From assembly GCF_029504575.1 (NCBI RefSeq), contig NZ_JAQFII010000001.1:372001-436000 (forward strand): a stretch of 64,000 nt of DNA, in the 5' to 3' direction. The notes below the pieces were generated by a model. The model did no database searches, was not told the origin of the DNA, and was given only the letters and a program-made list of their open reading frames with translations. Source of the stretch: Streptomyces sp. SPB162. GTDB lineage: Bacteria > Actinomycetota > Actinomycetes > Streptomycetales > Streptomycetaceae. A program made the translations under genes and the position numbers. Shown one piece after another: positions 23,520 through 32,072 of this stretch; the stretch's first letter is position 1, and the number at the start of each line of letters is the position of its first letter.

Positions 23520-26390
23520 ATGCTGGAACGCGAACTGGAACCGGGCGACTTCACCGCCTTCTGCCGCGAGACGCACGGACACGAGCCCTTTCCGTGGCAG
23601 ACGGCGCTGGTGGACCGGGTGGTGAAGGACGGCTGGCCGCAGGCCGTCACGGTGCCGACCGGGCTCGGAAAGACCTGGGTCCTGAACGTCGCGGTGTTCA
23701 CCGCCGCCCTCCGGCGCGGCCGGCCCGGAGCCGCCCCGCGGACACCCCTGCGGATCTTCTACGCCGTCGACCGGCGGTTGGTCGCCGACGAGGCCTACGA
23801 GCACGCGGCGCGGCTCGCCCAGGTGCTGCGTGAGGCACTGGCGGATCCGTACGCGGGCCGGCCGGTGCCTCCGGTGGGCACGGTCACCGGACGCGTCGCG
23901 CGGGCGCTGTGGCGCGAGGGCGACAAGGACGTGCTGGAGGCGACCCGGATGCGGGGCGGGGTGACCTGGTCGCCGAACTGGCTGGAACGCCCGGACCGAC
24001 TCTCCCTGGTGACCGGCACGGTCGACCAGGTGGGCAGTCGCCTGCTCTTCCGCGGCTCCGGCACGGGCACCCGGCGCCGGTCGATCGAGGCCGCCCTGAC
24101 CGGCACCGAATCGCTGATCATCGTCGACGAGGCGCACGGCGCCGAGGAGTTCGCAGCCGCGGTACGCGCCGCCTTCGCGCTGGACGGGACGCCCGAGGAC
24201 CTGCACCCCGTCCTGATGACCATGTCCGCCGTCACCGGACGCGGCAGCGCCGACGCGCACGGCATCACCGATGACGACGAACGTCACCCGGTGGCGGGCA
24301 CGCGCCTGCGGTCGGCCAAGCGGCTGCATCCCGTCGAGGTCGGAACGGACCCGGCCGATGCCGACCGGCAGCTGCCCGTCTCGCTCGCGGCGTGGGCCCG
24401 GCAACTCGGCGAAGGCGGCCGCGTCGTCGGGGTCGTGTGCAACACCCTCGGGCGGGCCCGAGCCGTCCTGGAACTGCTGCCCGGGGAGAAGGTACTGCTG
24501 ACCGGGCGCAGCCGGGCCGTGGACCGGGAGTACCTGCGCTGCGGGTGGTACGACCGGACGAAGTCCGGTCGGGAGACCCGCCACGACGGCCCGTTCTACG
24601 TGGTGACCACCCAGAGCGTCGAGGTTGGCACCGACCTCGACTTCGACGCGCTGGTCACCGAGGCGGCCCCGCTCCCCGCACTGGTCCAGCGGCTGGGCCG
24701 GCTCAACCGCGTCGGGCGGCACACCGCCGCGCGGGCCGTCGTGGTCCACGGTGCGGCCGAGCCGGGTGGGAGCGGCGGCGCCGCGCGCGACGCCACCTGG
24801 CGCCGACTGACCGCACTGTGCCCGCCCACCGTCACCCACCCCGGCGGGACTCCCGAACTCACCGGCCCGGGTCTGGACGCCTCCCCCACCGCCTTGCGCC
24901 GACTGGCAGCCGAGGTCGATGCGGAGGAGTGGGAGGCGATGCGGGGCGCCCGGCCGGCCGGTACCCCCGTGCGTGCGGCGGACCTGGACGCCTGGGTGCG
25001 CACCGAGCCGGCACCGGACCCGGATACGCCGGTCGCCCCGTATCTGCACGGCATCGACGCGGGCGCCCGGCCCCGCGTCCACGTCGTCTGGCGGACCCGC
25101 GAGACGGGCCGGACGGCCGAGGAGTGGCGCGAGACGGTGAACCTGTTCCCGCCGGCCGCCGAGGAGAGCGTCGAACTGCCGCTGCACGCCGTACGGCGGT
25201 GGTTGACCGGCAGACCGAACGCCGCCGCCGTCTCCGACGACGACGCGTTCCCCGGGCCGGGCGAGGAGCCTGCGGACGGCCCGCCCGGCGGCGGGGCCGC
25301 AGTGGAGATCCTCCGGTACCGGTTCGACGCGCCCACCGCGATCGTCACACCCGACGACCTCGAGCCCGACGACCTCGTCGTACTGCCGACGGCTTTCGGG
25401 GGGTGCGACGCGTACGGCTGGAACCCCGGCTCCACGGACCCGGTCCTCGACGTGGCGGACCTGGTGGGAGGCGGCGACGAGCGGGCCGTCGTCAGGATCG
25501 GACCGGGCCTGGCCACCGCCGTGCGCGTCTGCGACCCCGCGCTCGCCTCCCCCGTGGACCGGCTGGTCACGGAGATCGCCAGCGACAGCGCGCCCCTCAC
25601 CGCCGAACGCGAAGCCCGCTACCGCGGCCGTTTCGCCGAATTGGCCGGCAGCGCGCCCGATGACCTTCCGCACCTCAGGGTCTTCCGGGCGCTGGCCCGC
25701 GGCGGCCGGCTCCTCACCGTCGGCGGCCCGCCGCTGTTCGTCGCCGGCCGCGCGAGCCTCGACGGGCCGTCCACGGCGGGCCTGCCGCAGACCCTCGCCG
25801 AACACCAGGCCGAAGTGTCCGCGGCGGCCGAGTGCTACGCCCGCAACCTGCGCCTGGACGACCGAACGGTCGCCGCCGTCGCCCTCGCGGCCGCCCTGCA
25901 CGACGAGGGCAAACGGGACCCTCGCTTCCAGACGATGCTGCACGGCGGATACGAGGAAGCAGCTCTCGCCGCACCCGAGCCGCTCGCCAAGTCCGGTACG
26001 GACCCGGCCGACCGGGCCGGGTCCGGAACGGCCCGGCGAGCCTCCGGCTATCCGCAGGGGATGCGCCATGAAGCGCTGTCGGCCCGCATCGCCGCGCTGC
26101 ACACGGCCGCCCGCGACGACCTCGACGCCGAGTTGGTCATCCATCTGGTCGCGTCCCACCACGGTTTCGCCCGGCCGCTGCTGCCGCCGGTCGTCGACCC
26201 GGACCCCCGCTCCCTGCACCTGACCATCGCCGGCCGGGAGGTGACCGTGGGCACCGCGCAGACGGTGGACCCGGCGGGCCCGGCACGGTTCGAATCGCTC
26301 AACCGCCGGTACGGACGGTGGGGGCTGGCCCGGCTGGAGGCGATGGTGCGGCTCGCCGACGTGTACTGCTCCATCCAGCGGGAGACCTGA
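23520..26390 (+). CDS. cas3: Solitary Cas3-type helicase-nuclease with C-terminal HD domain
   Basis: The 956-residue protein is a superfamily 2 helicase with Walker A VPTGLGKT (45-52), DEAH (203-206), SAV (about 235-237), QSVEVGTDLDFD and motif VI QRLGRLNRVGR (390-400). An HD-type nuclease domain follows at the C-terminus: His762 in LAEHQAEV, His794-Asp795 in ALHDEGK, and His880-His881 in SHHGF. Helicase-then-HD order is the arrangement of subtype I-G (formerly I-U) Cas3; most subtypes have HD first. AGGAGG precedes ATG 23520. No other cas gene or repeat array is within 20 kb on either side, so it is either a remnant of a lost locus, acts in trans, or has been reused. Confidence 0.85.
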   Translation: MLERELEPGDFTAFCRETHGHEPFPWQTALVDRVVKDGWPQAVTVPTGLGKTWVLNVAVFTAALRRGRPGAAPRTPLRIFYAVDRRLVADEAYEHAARLAQVLREALADPYAGRPVPPVGTVTGRVARALWREGDKDVLEATRMRGGVTWSPNWLERPDRLSLVTGTVDQVGSRLLFRGSGTGTRRRSIEAALTGTESLIIVDEAHGAEEFAAAVRAAFALDGTPEDLHPVLMTMSAVTGRGSADAHGITDDDERHPVAGTRLRSAKRLHPVEVGTDPADADRQLPVSLAAWARQLGEGGRVVGVVCNTLGRARAVLELLPGEKVLLTGRSRAVDREYLRCGWYDRTKSGRETRHDGPFYVVTTQSVEVGTDLDFDALVTEAAPLPALVQRLGRLNRVGRHTAARAVVVHGAAEPGGSGGAARDATWRRLTALCPPTVTHPGGTPELTGPGLDASPTALRRLAAEVDAEEWEAMRGARPAGTPVRAADLDAWVRTEPAPDPDTPVAPYLHGIDAGARPRVHVVWRTRETGRTAEEWRETVNLFPPAAEESVELPLHAVRRWLTGRPNAAAVSDDDAFPGPGEEPADGPPGGGAAVEILRYRFDAPTAIVTPDDLEPDDLVVLPTAFGGCDAYGWNPGSTDPVLDVADLVGGGDERAVVRIGPGLATAVRVCDPALASPVDRLVTEIASDSAPLTAEREARYRGRFAELAGSAPDDLPHLRVFRALARGGRLLTVGGPPLFVAGRASLDGPSTAGLPQTLAEHQAEVSAAAECYARNLRLDDRTVAAVALAAALHDEGKRDPRFQTMLHGGYEEAALAAPEPLAKSGTDPADRAGSGTARRASGYPQGMRHEALSARIAALHTAARDDLDAELVIHLVASHHGFARPLLPPVVDPDPRSLHLTIAGREVTVGTAQTVDPAGPARFESLNRRYGRWGLARLEAMVRLADVYCSIQRET

Positions 26391-26418
26391 CGGAGTCGGG
26401 CGGGATCCATCCGGCCTG

Positions 26419-26580
26419 GTGCTCTGGCCGGAAAGGTTCACCGGTTCGCGACGCCCGGCACGGCACTTCGCTGCGTTGTCGCAGTCGTCCGAATACGCCC
26501 GGTACGAGGACGATCCTCCGCCGTGCGACGCACCGCGCCGGACGCCGCGAACCAGGCAAACCCTTCCGGCCAGAGCACTA
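26419..26580. mobile_element. MITE-like element 2 (about 160 bp)
   Basis: The ends are GTGCTCTGGCCGGAAAGG (26419-26436) and CCTTCCGGCCAGAGCAC (26562-26578), inverted with one extra A; weaker pairing extends to about 40 bases. The right end is followed by TA (26579-26580), the left preceded by TG, so a TA target duplication may have decayed. No transposase is encoded. The core CCTCCGCCGTGCG (26515-26527) and GACGCC (26541-26546) are shared with elements 1 and 3. Confidence 0.8.
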
Positions 26581-27039
26581 GAAGAGCTTCTGGCCGGTGG
26601 ACCGCCACCGCTCGCCGTGCGGTTCGGCCAGGCCGTCCTGGGCCAGCACCTTGAGGTGCTTGAGGATGGTGCGGGACTGGTAGCCGACGGCCGTGCACAG
26701 CTCGTCCACCGTGATGCCGCCGTCCCCGGCGGACCGCACCTCCTGCCAGGTACGCACTGCGTGGTGGCCGAGTCCGCCGTCCGGCGCCGCTTCGGAGGAT
26801 CTGGCGGCGTCCGGCGACACCGGCTGCGCCGCCGCCGGCGTCCGCGGGGTGGTCCGCGCGTTCTGCGGGGTGGTCTGCGGTGTGGGCGCGCCGCCCCGCT
26901 CGTCGTCGAGGACGGCCCTTGCAGCGGCCGGAGCCGACGCGGCCGGGGTCCGGGGCGCGGCCGGCGGCCGCGCGGGGCCGGCCGGACGGGGGTTGCGGTT
27001 GACCGTCCGGTGCCTACGGCCCTTCTGGTGCTTGCTCAT
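26578..27039 (-). CDS. Winged-helix DNA-binding protein with disordered N-terminus
   Basis: A 153-residue protein: basic N-terminus (MSKHQKGRRHRTVNRN), a long Ala/Pro/Thr-rich disordered stretch to about 90, then a helix-turn-helix domain (GGITVDELCTAVGYQSRTIL, KHLKVLAQDGLAEPHGERW). It may be a small regulator or nucleoid-associated protein. The stop codon TAG is formed by the TA next to MITE 2 and the element's outermost base, so the element either abuts the natural end or has cut off a short tail. Confidence 0.65.
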   Translation of the reverse strand: MSKHQKGRRHRTVNRNPRPAGPARPPAAPRTPAASAPAAARAVLDDERGGAPTPQTTPQNARTTPRTPAAAQPVSPDAARSSEAAPDGGLGHHAVRTWQEVRSAGDGGITVDELCTAVGYQSRTILKHLKVLAQDGLAEPHGERWRSTGQKLF

Positions 27040-27281
27040 CGTGTCGTCCTGTTCCGCGGCGTCTGCCGCCGCCTGAGGGATACCACTGGCCCGGAAAGGT
27101 GGTGCGGGCCTCTCACCTCAGGAAACGATCACAACGACAGCAGGTCACCCACCGGCCTTCTGCGATGCCGCCCCCGCGCGTCCCGCCGTGATCGCACTCG
27201 GTAACAGCTCGGCCACTTCGCCCCGGCCGCCTCCGCGTCCCTGCCACGCTGCATCTCCAACCGATCTGGGGGACGACCACC

Positions 27282-27995
27282 ATGCACCGCATCCTTACCG
27301 CCGCGTGTCTCGCGGCGGCCGCGACACTCACGTTGACGGCCTGCGACCCGGCGGCCGACGACAGCAAGTCCATACCTCCGGCGGTCACCACGACCGCCGG
27401 CGCACCGACCACCGCGCCCACCACCCCCTCCGCCGGCACGCTGCCTTCACTGATCGGCAGGCCGCTCACCGCCGCACGGGAAACCGCTCGCACCGCGGGC
27501 TTCACCACGGTGAACGCCCACGACGCCACCGGCGCGATGAGGGCGCAGACCACCGAGTCCGACTGGAAGGTCTGCTTCCAGCGGCCGGGCCCCGGCCCCG
27601 CGGACCTCGCGACCCCCGTCGCCCTGGCCGTCGCGTTGACCGCCGAGACCTGTCCGACCGCCGACGGCAGGCCCGCCCCGACGCCGACACCGACCCCGAA
27701 ACCGACCCCGACGCCGACCCCTGCCCCCAGCACCTCGAAGCCGAAGCCGAAAGCGACCACCACGCACTCGGGCAACGGCACCAGCGGCGGAAGTACCAGC
27801 GGCGGTAGCAGCACCTCGGGAGGCGGCTCGGGAGGCGGCTCAGGAGGCAGTGGTGGCGGTAGCGGCCACACCGAACCGCCCGTCGACGACCACGGCGGCG
27901 CCACCGCCCTGTGCAACGACGGCACCCTCTCCTTCGCCGCGCACCACCAGGGCGCCTGCTCCCACCACCACGGCGTCGCGGTCTTCTACAAGTAG
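27282..27995 (+). CDS. Lipoprotein with PASTA-like segment and DUF3761-like C-terminus
   Basis: The 237-residue product has a lipoprotein signal ending at the lipobox LTAC (Cys21), a Thr/Pro linker, a PASTA-like segment (LPSLIGRPLTAARETARTAG, about 54-105), a Thr/Pro repeat, a Gly/Ser repeat (about 165-195), and a C-terminal GATALCNDGTLSFAAHHQGA motif typical of DUF3761. It should be tethered to the outer face of the membrane and reach into the wall. GGGGGA precedes ATG 27282. Function unknown. Confidence 0.75.
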   Translation: MHRILTAACLAAAATLTLTACDPAADDSKSIPPAVTTTAGAPTTAPTTPSAGTLPSLIGRPLTAARETARTAGFTTVNAHDATGAMRAQTTESDWKVCFQRPGPGPADLATPVALAVALTAETCPTADGRPAPTPTPTPKPTPTPTPAPSTSKPKPKATTTHSGNGTSGGSTSGGSSTSGGGSGGGSGGSGGGSGHTEPPVDDHGGATALCNDGTLSFAAHHQGACSHHHGVAVFYK

Positions 27996-28306
27996 TCGCC
28001 GTGCGCGGAGGACCCGTTCCGGGCCGACCCGCACGTCGCCGCGCTCGCCGACGAACCGACCGTCACCGCGGGGAGGCCTTCGCCGGGCGGATGGGGAGCC
28101 TGCCGGGCCTCCCCCGGTCCCACGGCGTCGAACGGCTGGTCCACCCCGGAGCGGGCGAACTGCGCCTGGCCTACGAGTCGCTCGAGTTGGCCGCCGACGA
28201 CGACCAGCGGCTCGTCGTCCACCTTCCCGCGGACGACGCCACCTCCGCCGCGCTCGACCGCCTCACCGGCCGCCGGCCCGGCGCCCTGCGCGCGGTGGCC
28301 GGCTGA
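27996..28306 (+). pseudogene. XRE/MmyB-type regulator C-terminal remnant
   Basis: The last 60 codons before the stop at 28304 encode RLVHPGAGELRLAYESLEL and DDQRLVVHLPADDATSAALD, characteristic of the ligand-binding C-terminus of XRE-family MmyB-type regulators. The preceding part (FRADPHVAALADE) is in another frame, and no helix-turn-helix is present; the frame upstream runs into the DUF3761 lipoprotein gene. It reads as a truncated, frameshifted relic. Confidence 0.55.
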
Positions 28307-28328
28307 GGACCGCGCCGAGGGCCGGCCG

Positions 28329-28721
28329 TCAGCCGGACACCCGTGCGGAGTCGTTCTCCTCGACCACCTTGTAACCGGCGACGGAGGGCCAGCGGACGGT
28401 CAGCACGACCGACTCCTCCTCCGCGTACCAGGAGTGGTCGACGCCCCGGCCCCACACGACGTAGTCGCCCTGCTCGGCCAGGAGAACGCTGCGTCCGGGG
28501 AGCTCCACCCGGAAACGGCCCTTGATGAGGACCAGCAGAGCGGTCCGTTCCTCCGCGGTGACCCAGACGGCCCGCTCGTCACCCGGCGGGTGGACGCCCC
28601 ACTTGATCTCGACGTCCTCGCTGTGCCGGGGGTCGGATTCGTCCTTGAAGTGACCGAGCAACCAGCCCCGGTCCAGTGCGGCGTCGACGCCCGCGTTGCC
28701 CACATACACGCTGTCGTTCAT
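28329..28721 (-). CDS. Cupin-like protein
   Basis: A 130-residue single-domain protein with beta-strand-rich cupin features: IKWGVHPPGDERAVWVTAEE, ALLVLIKGRFRVELPG, LLAEQGDYVVWGRGVDHSW. Cupins of this size bind small ligands or metals; proteins of this type are often labelled signal peptidase I, but there is no membrane segment or Ser-Lys dyad. It starts at ATG 28721 and is probably monocistronic. Confidence 0.7.
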   Translation of the reverse strand: MNDSVYVGNAGVDAALDRGWLLGHFKDESDPRHSEDVEIKWGVHPPGDERAVWVTAEERTALLVLIKGRFRVELPGRSVLLAEQGDYVVWGRGVDHSWYAEEESVVLTVRWPSVAGYKVVEENDSARVSG

Positions 28722-28856
28722 GATTCCCGACGGTAGCAGCCGGCCTTCGCGGCGCCGACGCGGCCCGATGGAAGCCCGATAGCGGGGCCGGGTGACGATC
28801 CGGTTGCGGTGGCGCCGGGCGCGTATCCCGTCCCGGGCCGGTTCGTTGGCGTTGAC

Positions 28857-29069
28857 ATGCAGCACGTCGACAACAAGGACCGGACCCCGCTCGTCGTCCG
28901 GTGGCTGAGCATGTACGGCCCGGAGGGCATGGCGCACGAGCCACCGCGGGGCGGCCGCCGCGGTGGACCCCCGCCGCGGGTGGATCCGGCCCGGCGGGCG
29001 CGCGGGGCGATGCTCGGCTTCGCCGTCGTCACGATCGCGGCGGCGGTGGCGGCGGTGCTCCTCGGCTGA
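28857..29069 (+). CDS. Small membrane protein candidate, 70 aa
   Basis: A short ORF with a soluble basic half (PPRGGRRGGPPPRVDPARRAR) and a clear C-terminal hydrophobic helix (AMLGFAVVTIAAAVAAVLLG), like a tail-anchored protein. ATG 28857 has no ribosome site, so the start is uncertain. It is convergent with the histidine kinase gene. I recognise no family. Confidence 0.4.
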   Translation: MQHVDNKDRTPLVVRWLSMYGPEGMAHEPPRGGRRGGPPPRVDPARRARGAMLGFAVVTIAAAVAAVLLG

Positions 29070-29105
29070 GCACCCGCACGACCGACCGCGCGCGACAGGA
29101 CGGGC

Positions 29106-30533
29106 TCATGACCGGGCCCACCAGCGCGACCGCGCACCCCGTGCGGCCGCGGTACGCCGGCGGCGCTTGCTGCGGCCGCCGCTGCCCTGTGCGGCGGCGA
29201 GCCCGAAGGTCACCTCGATCCGGGCGCCGCCCAGCCGGCCCCGGGTGATCTCCACCGCTCCGCGGGTCACGGCGGCGGCCCGGTGCGCGATGTCCAGTCC
29301 GAGGCCGGTGGAGACCGTACTGACCCCTCGTCCCACGGCACCGTCCGGATCGGGGATCCCGAGACCGGCGTCCTCGACCGTGAGCACCACACTCTGCGCG
29401 CCGCGCTCCAGGCGCACCGAGAAGGCGGTGCCGGGAGCGGTGTGCCGGAAGACATTGCCGACCAGGGCGTCGAACACGGCCGCGAGGTCGTCCTCGGGCA
29501 GGTCGATCAGGGCTTCCTCGGCGGTGACGTCCACCTGGAACGGCCGGTGCTGCTGCTCGGCCAGGACGGCCCAGAACGCGGCTTTGCGCCGGATCACCGC
29601 GGCCGCCGCGCAGCCCTCCGCGGGCGCGCCCGCGCCCCCCGGCCGGCCGGCGGTCGCGACCCCGGACAGCGGCCGCAGACCCCGGCCCATCGGCCCCACG
29701 GCGAGCGGCGTGCGGGCGGCGGTGATGATGGAGTGCAGCTCGGCGTCGAGGTGGTGGATCGCGGCGGCGATGCGTTCCGCGTCGGCGGTCGGCCCCATCC
29801 GGTCGGCGGTCAGGCGCAGCGCGGTCAGCGGCGTGCGCAGCCGGTGGGAGAGGTCGGCGACGAGTTCGCGTTCGACGGCGAGCAGCTCCAGCATGCGGTC
29901 GGCCATCGCGTTGAAGGCCAGGCCCGCCTCGTACAGCTCGGGCGGTCCCATCGGGTCCACCCGGACGTCGAGGTCCCCCCGGCCCAGGGCGTAGGTGGCG
30001 CGGGACAGGTTGTGTGAGGAGCGCACGACGCGGGCCGCGAGCCGGTCGGCGACGAGCGTGGAGCCGGCCACCAGCGCCACCGCGAGCAGTGTGATGGCCC
30101 CCCAGGAGGCGGCCACCCCCCGGTTGAGCCGCTCCTTCGGGACGAATTCCTCGATCACCGCCACCCGTCCGGGTCCGAGGACGACCGGCTGGAGGTAGAC
30201 CCAGCCGCCCGGCCGGTTCTGGGCGATGGCCTCGCCGTCGCGGGCGGCGCGCCGCAGCAGGGCGGCCGGCGCGTGCGTCGGTCCGACGACCTGGCCGGTC
30301 GGCAGGTGGACGCTCAGGTCCTCGCCGGGGGCCAGCACCGAGATGGCCTGGCGCAGGTCGGGTATGTCGTCGGTCAGGGCCAGTACGGGGGCGAGCGCGG
30401 CGGCCTGCTGTTCCGCGGCGGTGATCGCCTGGTTGCGGGCCTCGGAACGCACCAGCAGGGCGAGGGGTATCAGGAAGGACAGGGCCACCATGGAGGTGAC
30501 CGCCAGTGCCACCCCTGCCAGCGTGCGTCTCAT
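29106..30533 (-). CDS. Sensor histidine kinase (second two-component system)
   Basis: A 475-residue kinase with membrane helices near 8-28 and 145-165, a short extracytoplasmic domain (about 115 residues), HAMP, a phosphoacceptor helix with DLSHRLRTPL, and an ATPase domain with VFDALVGNVFRHT, DAGLGIPD and STGLGLDIAH. The G2 region is followed by a basic 25-residue tail. It overlaps the regulator gene stop by ATGA. Signal unknown. Confidence 0.88.
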   Translation of the reverse strand: MRRTLAGVALAVTSMVALSFLIPLALLVRSEARNQAITAAEQQAAALAPVLALTDDIPDLRQAISVLAPGEDLSVHLPTGQVVGPTHAPAALLRRAARDGEAIAQNRPGGWVYLQPVVLGPGRVAVIEEFVPKERLNRGVAASWGAITLLAVALVAGSTLVADRLAARVVRSSHNLSRATYALGRGDLDVRVDPMGPPELYEAGLAFNAMADRMLELLAVERELVADLSHRLRTPLTALRLTADRMGPTADAERIAAAIHHLDAELHSIITAARTPLAVGPMGRGLRPLSGVATAGRPGGAGAPAEGCAAAAVIRRKAAFWAVLAEQQHRPFQVDVTAEEALIDLPEDDLAAVFDALVGNVFRHTAPGTAFSVRLERGAQSVVLTVEDAGLGIPDPDGAVGRGVSTVSTGLGLDIAHRAAAVTRGAVEITRGRLGGARIEVTFGLAAAQGSGGRSKRRRRTAAARGARSRWWARS

Positions 30534-31246
30534 GGCGGCGTCACCAGCTTGATGCCGACGCCCCGCACCGTGTGCAGGTACCGCGGACGGATCGCGCGCT
30601 CACCGAGTTTGCGTCGCAAGGCGGACAGATGCACATCGATCGTTGCATCGTCGACATACGACTCGCGCCACACCTCGGTCAGGATCTTGCGCTTGGAGAC
30701 GACGCGGCCGGCGTTGCCCGCCAGAAAGGCGAGGAGGTCGAACTCGCGCCGGGTCAGCTGCAGCTCCCGGCCGCCCAGGTGCGCGGTGCGGGCCATGGCG
30801 TCCACCCGCAGCTCACCCACGACCATGGGGCCCTGCGTCGCGGTCGGGCCCTCGTGCAGACCGCCGGGGACCGAGGCGACGGCGCGGCCGACGCGTCGCA
30901 GCACCGCGGTCAGCCGGGCGGTCAACTGCCCGCTGGAGAAGGGCTTGACGAGGTAGTCGTCGGCGCCCGCGTTGAGCAGCCGGACGATCTCGGCGTCGTC
31001 GTCCCTGGCGGTGACCACGAGCACCGGCACCTGCGAGATGCCACGGATCATGCGCAGCGCGTCACTTCCATCCAGATCGGGCAGCCCCAGGTCCAGGATC
31101 ACGGCGTCGAGGGGCCCTTGTGTCACCTCTCTCAGTCCGCTGAAACCATCGGCGGCACTGCGCACCACATGCCCGTCACCGGTCAGGATCTCGATCAGTG
31201 CCGCGCGTATGGCGGGGTCGTCTTCCACGACAAGGACGCTGGCCAT
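30530..31246 (-). CDS. OmpR-family response regulator (second system)
   Basis: A 238-residue regulator with a complete receiver (VVEDDP, phosphoacceptor VILDLGLPD, Lys in LVKPFS) and OmpR-type winged helix (TRREFDLLAFLAGNAGRVVSK, ending RYLHTVRGVGIKL). I start it at ATG 31246; the frame is open three codons further. It is divergent from a secreted Thr/Pro-rich protein gene, a likely target. Confidence 0.88.
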   Translation of the reverse strand: MASVLVVEDDPAIRAALIEILTGDGHVVRSAADGFSGLREVTQGPLDAVILDLGLPDLDGSDALRMIRGISQVPVLVVTARDDDAEIVRLLNAGADDYLVKPFSSGQLTARLTAVLRRVGRAVASVPGGLHEGPTATQGPMVVGELRVDAMARTAHLGGRELQLTRREFDLLAFLAGNAGRVVSKRKILTEVWRESYVDDATIDVHLSALRRKLGERAIRPRYLHTVRGVGIKLVTPP

Positions 31247-31281
31247 GCGGCACACCGTAACGGATCAGCCATGATGGTGCC

Positions 31282-31833
31282 GTGCCCCGTCCGCTGCGCT
31301 ACCTCATGATCTGGCTGTGCTGCACGGCTCTGACCGTGACCGCCGCCTTCCTGGCCGTGCGCTTCGTGGTGCATTCGACCTCACCGCTGCCGCCGACCGC
31401 CCGTGCGCTGCCGACGGTCTTCAGCACGCCGACCTCCCCGCCGGGCCCGCTGGTCCCCGCCACCTCGGCGCCGCGGACCCCGCCCACTCCCACCCCCCGC
31501 AGGACACCGACGGCGACGCCGTCCACCCGGACGCCCACCACGCGGCCTCCGACGACGGCCGCGACCACCGGCGGGCACACCGCGTCGAGCGACTGCCGGG
31601 GCGGCGCGGGGGTGCACAGCATGCAGTCGGTGGGCGGCCGGGTGACGTTCAACATGGGGGCCGACGCGATCTGCCTGGTCTCCGCGGTGCCGGCGCAGGG
31701 CTTCACCACCAGTACGAAACAGGACACACCGGATACTTTGACCGTGACGTTCCTCAGTGCCACCCACCGCTCGGAGACCACGGGGACCGTCCGCCCGCAG
31801 CCGCAGGCGGTCACCCGCGAAGTCTCCTGGTAG
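31282..31833 (+). CDS. Membrane-anchored Thr/Pro-rich hypothetical protein
   Basis: The 183-residue product has an N-terminal membrane anchor or signal (LMIWLCCTALTVTAAFLAV), a long Thr/Pro/Arg linker (about 35-100) and a small C-terminal domain with two cysteines (Cys in SSDCRGG and ADAICLV) that could form a disulfide. It starts 35 bases from the divergent response regulator, at GTG 31282. I do not recognise the C-terminal domain. Confidence 0.65.
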   Translation: MPRPLRYLMIWLCCTALTVTAAFLAVRFVVHSTSPLPPTARALPTVFSTPTSPPGPLVPATSAPRTPPTPTPRRTPTATPSTRTPTTRPPTTAATTGGHTASSDCRGGAGVHSMQSVGGRVTFNMGADAICLVSAVPAQGFTTSTKQDTPDTLTVTFLSATHRSETTGTVRPQPQAVTREVSW

Positions 31834-31875
31834 CCGCGGCCGTTGTCCGCGCGGGCTCCAGGGGCCCCGAACCGA

Positions 31876-31913
31876 GCGGAACCTGTGGAGAACCTTAGGA
31901 GAACCTAAGGTTC
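31876..31913 (+). promoter_or_regulatory. Three tandem 11-bp repeats with an overlapping palindrome
   Basis: GCGGAACCTGT (31876-31886), GGAGAACCTTA (31887-31897) and GGAGAACCTAA (31898-31908) follow one another directly. The last two also form the 24-base palindrome 31890-31913 (10-bp arms, loop AGAA). Head-to-tail 11-mers are how OmpR-type regulators read DNA. The site is about 160 bases upstream of the CAP-domain gene, near two OmpR systems. Confidence 0.65.
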
Positions 31914-32072
31914 CCGTCGCGGTGTGGGACGGGGCCCGGAAAGCCTCTAAGTTCGATTTCGGCCGGTCACCGAAGCAGCACCCCTCCGACCGGCCGTGTC
32001 ACCTTCCGGCGCGGGGCACCCCCCTGTGCTCCGCGCCGGCCCCCACCTCCGATCCCCCGAGGTCTTCCCCAC

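Noticed and set aside
23340..27300. CRISPR array near cas3
   Set aside because: No regularly spaced repeats were found on either side; the only repeats are the MITE ends.
28329..28721. Signal peptidase I (a common label for this protein type)
   Set aside because: No membrane segment and no Ser/Lys catalytic motif; the strand pattern is cupin-like.
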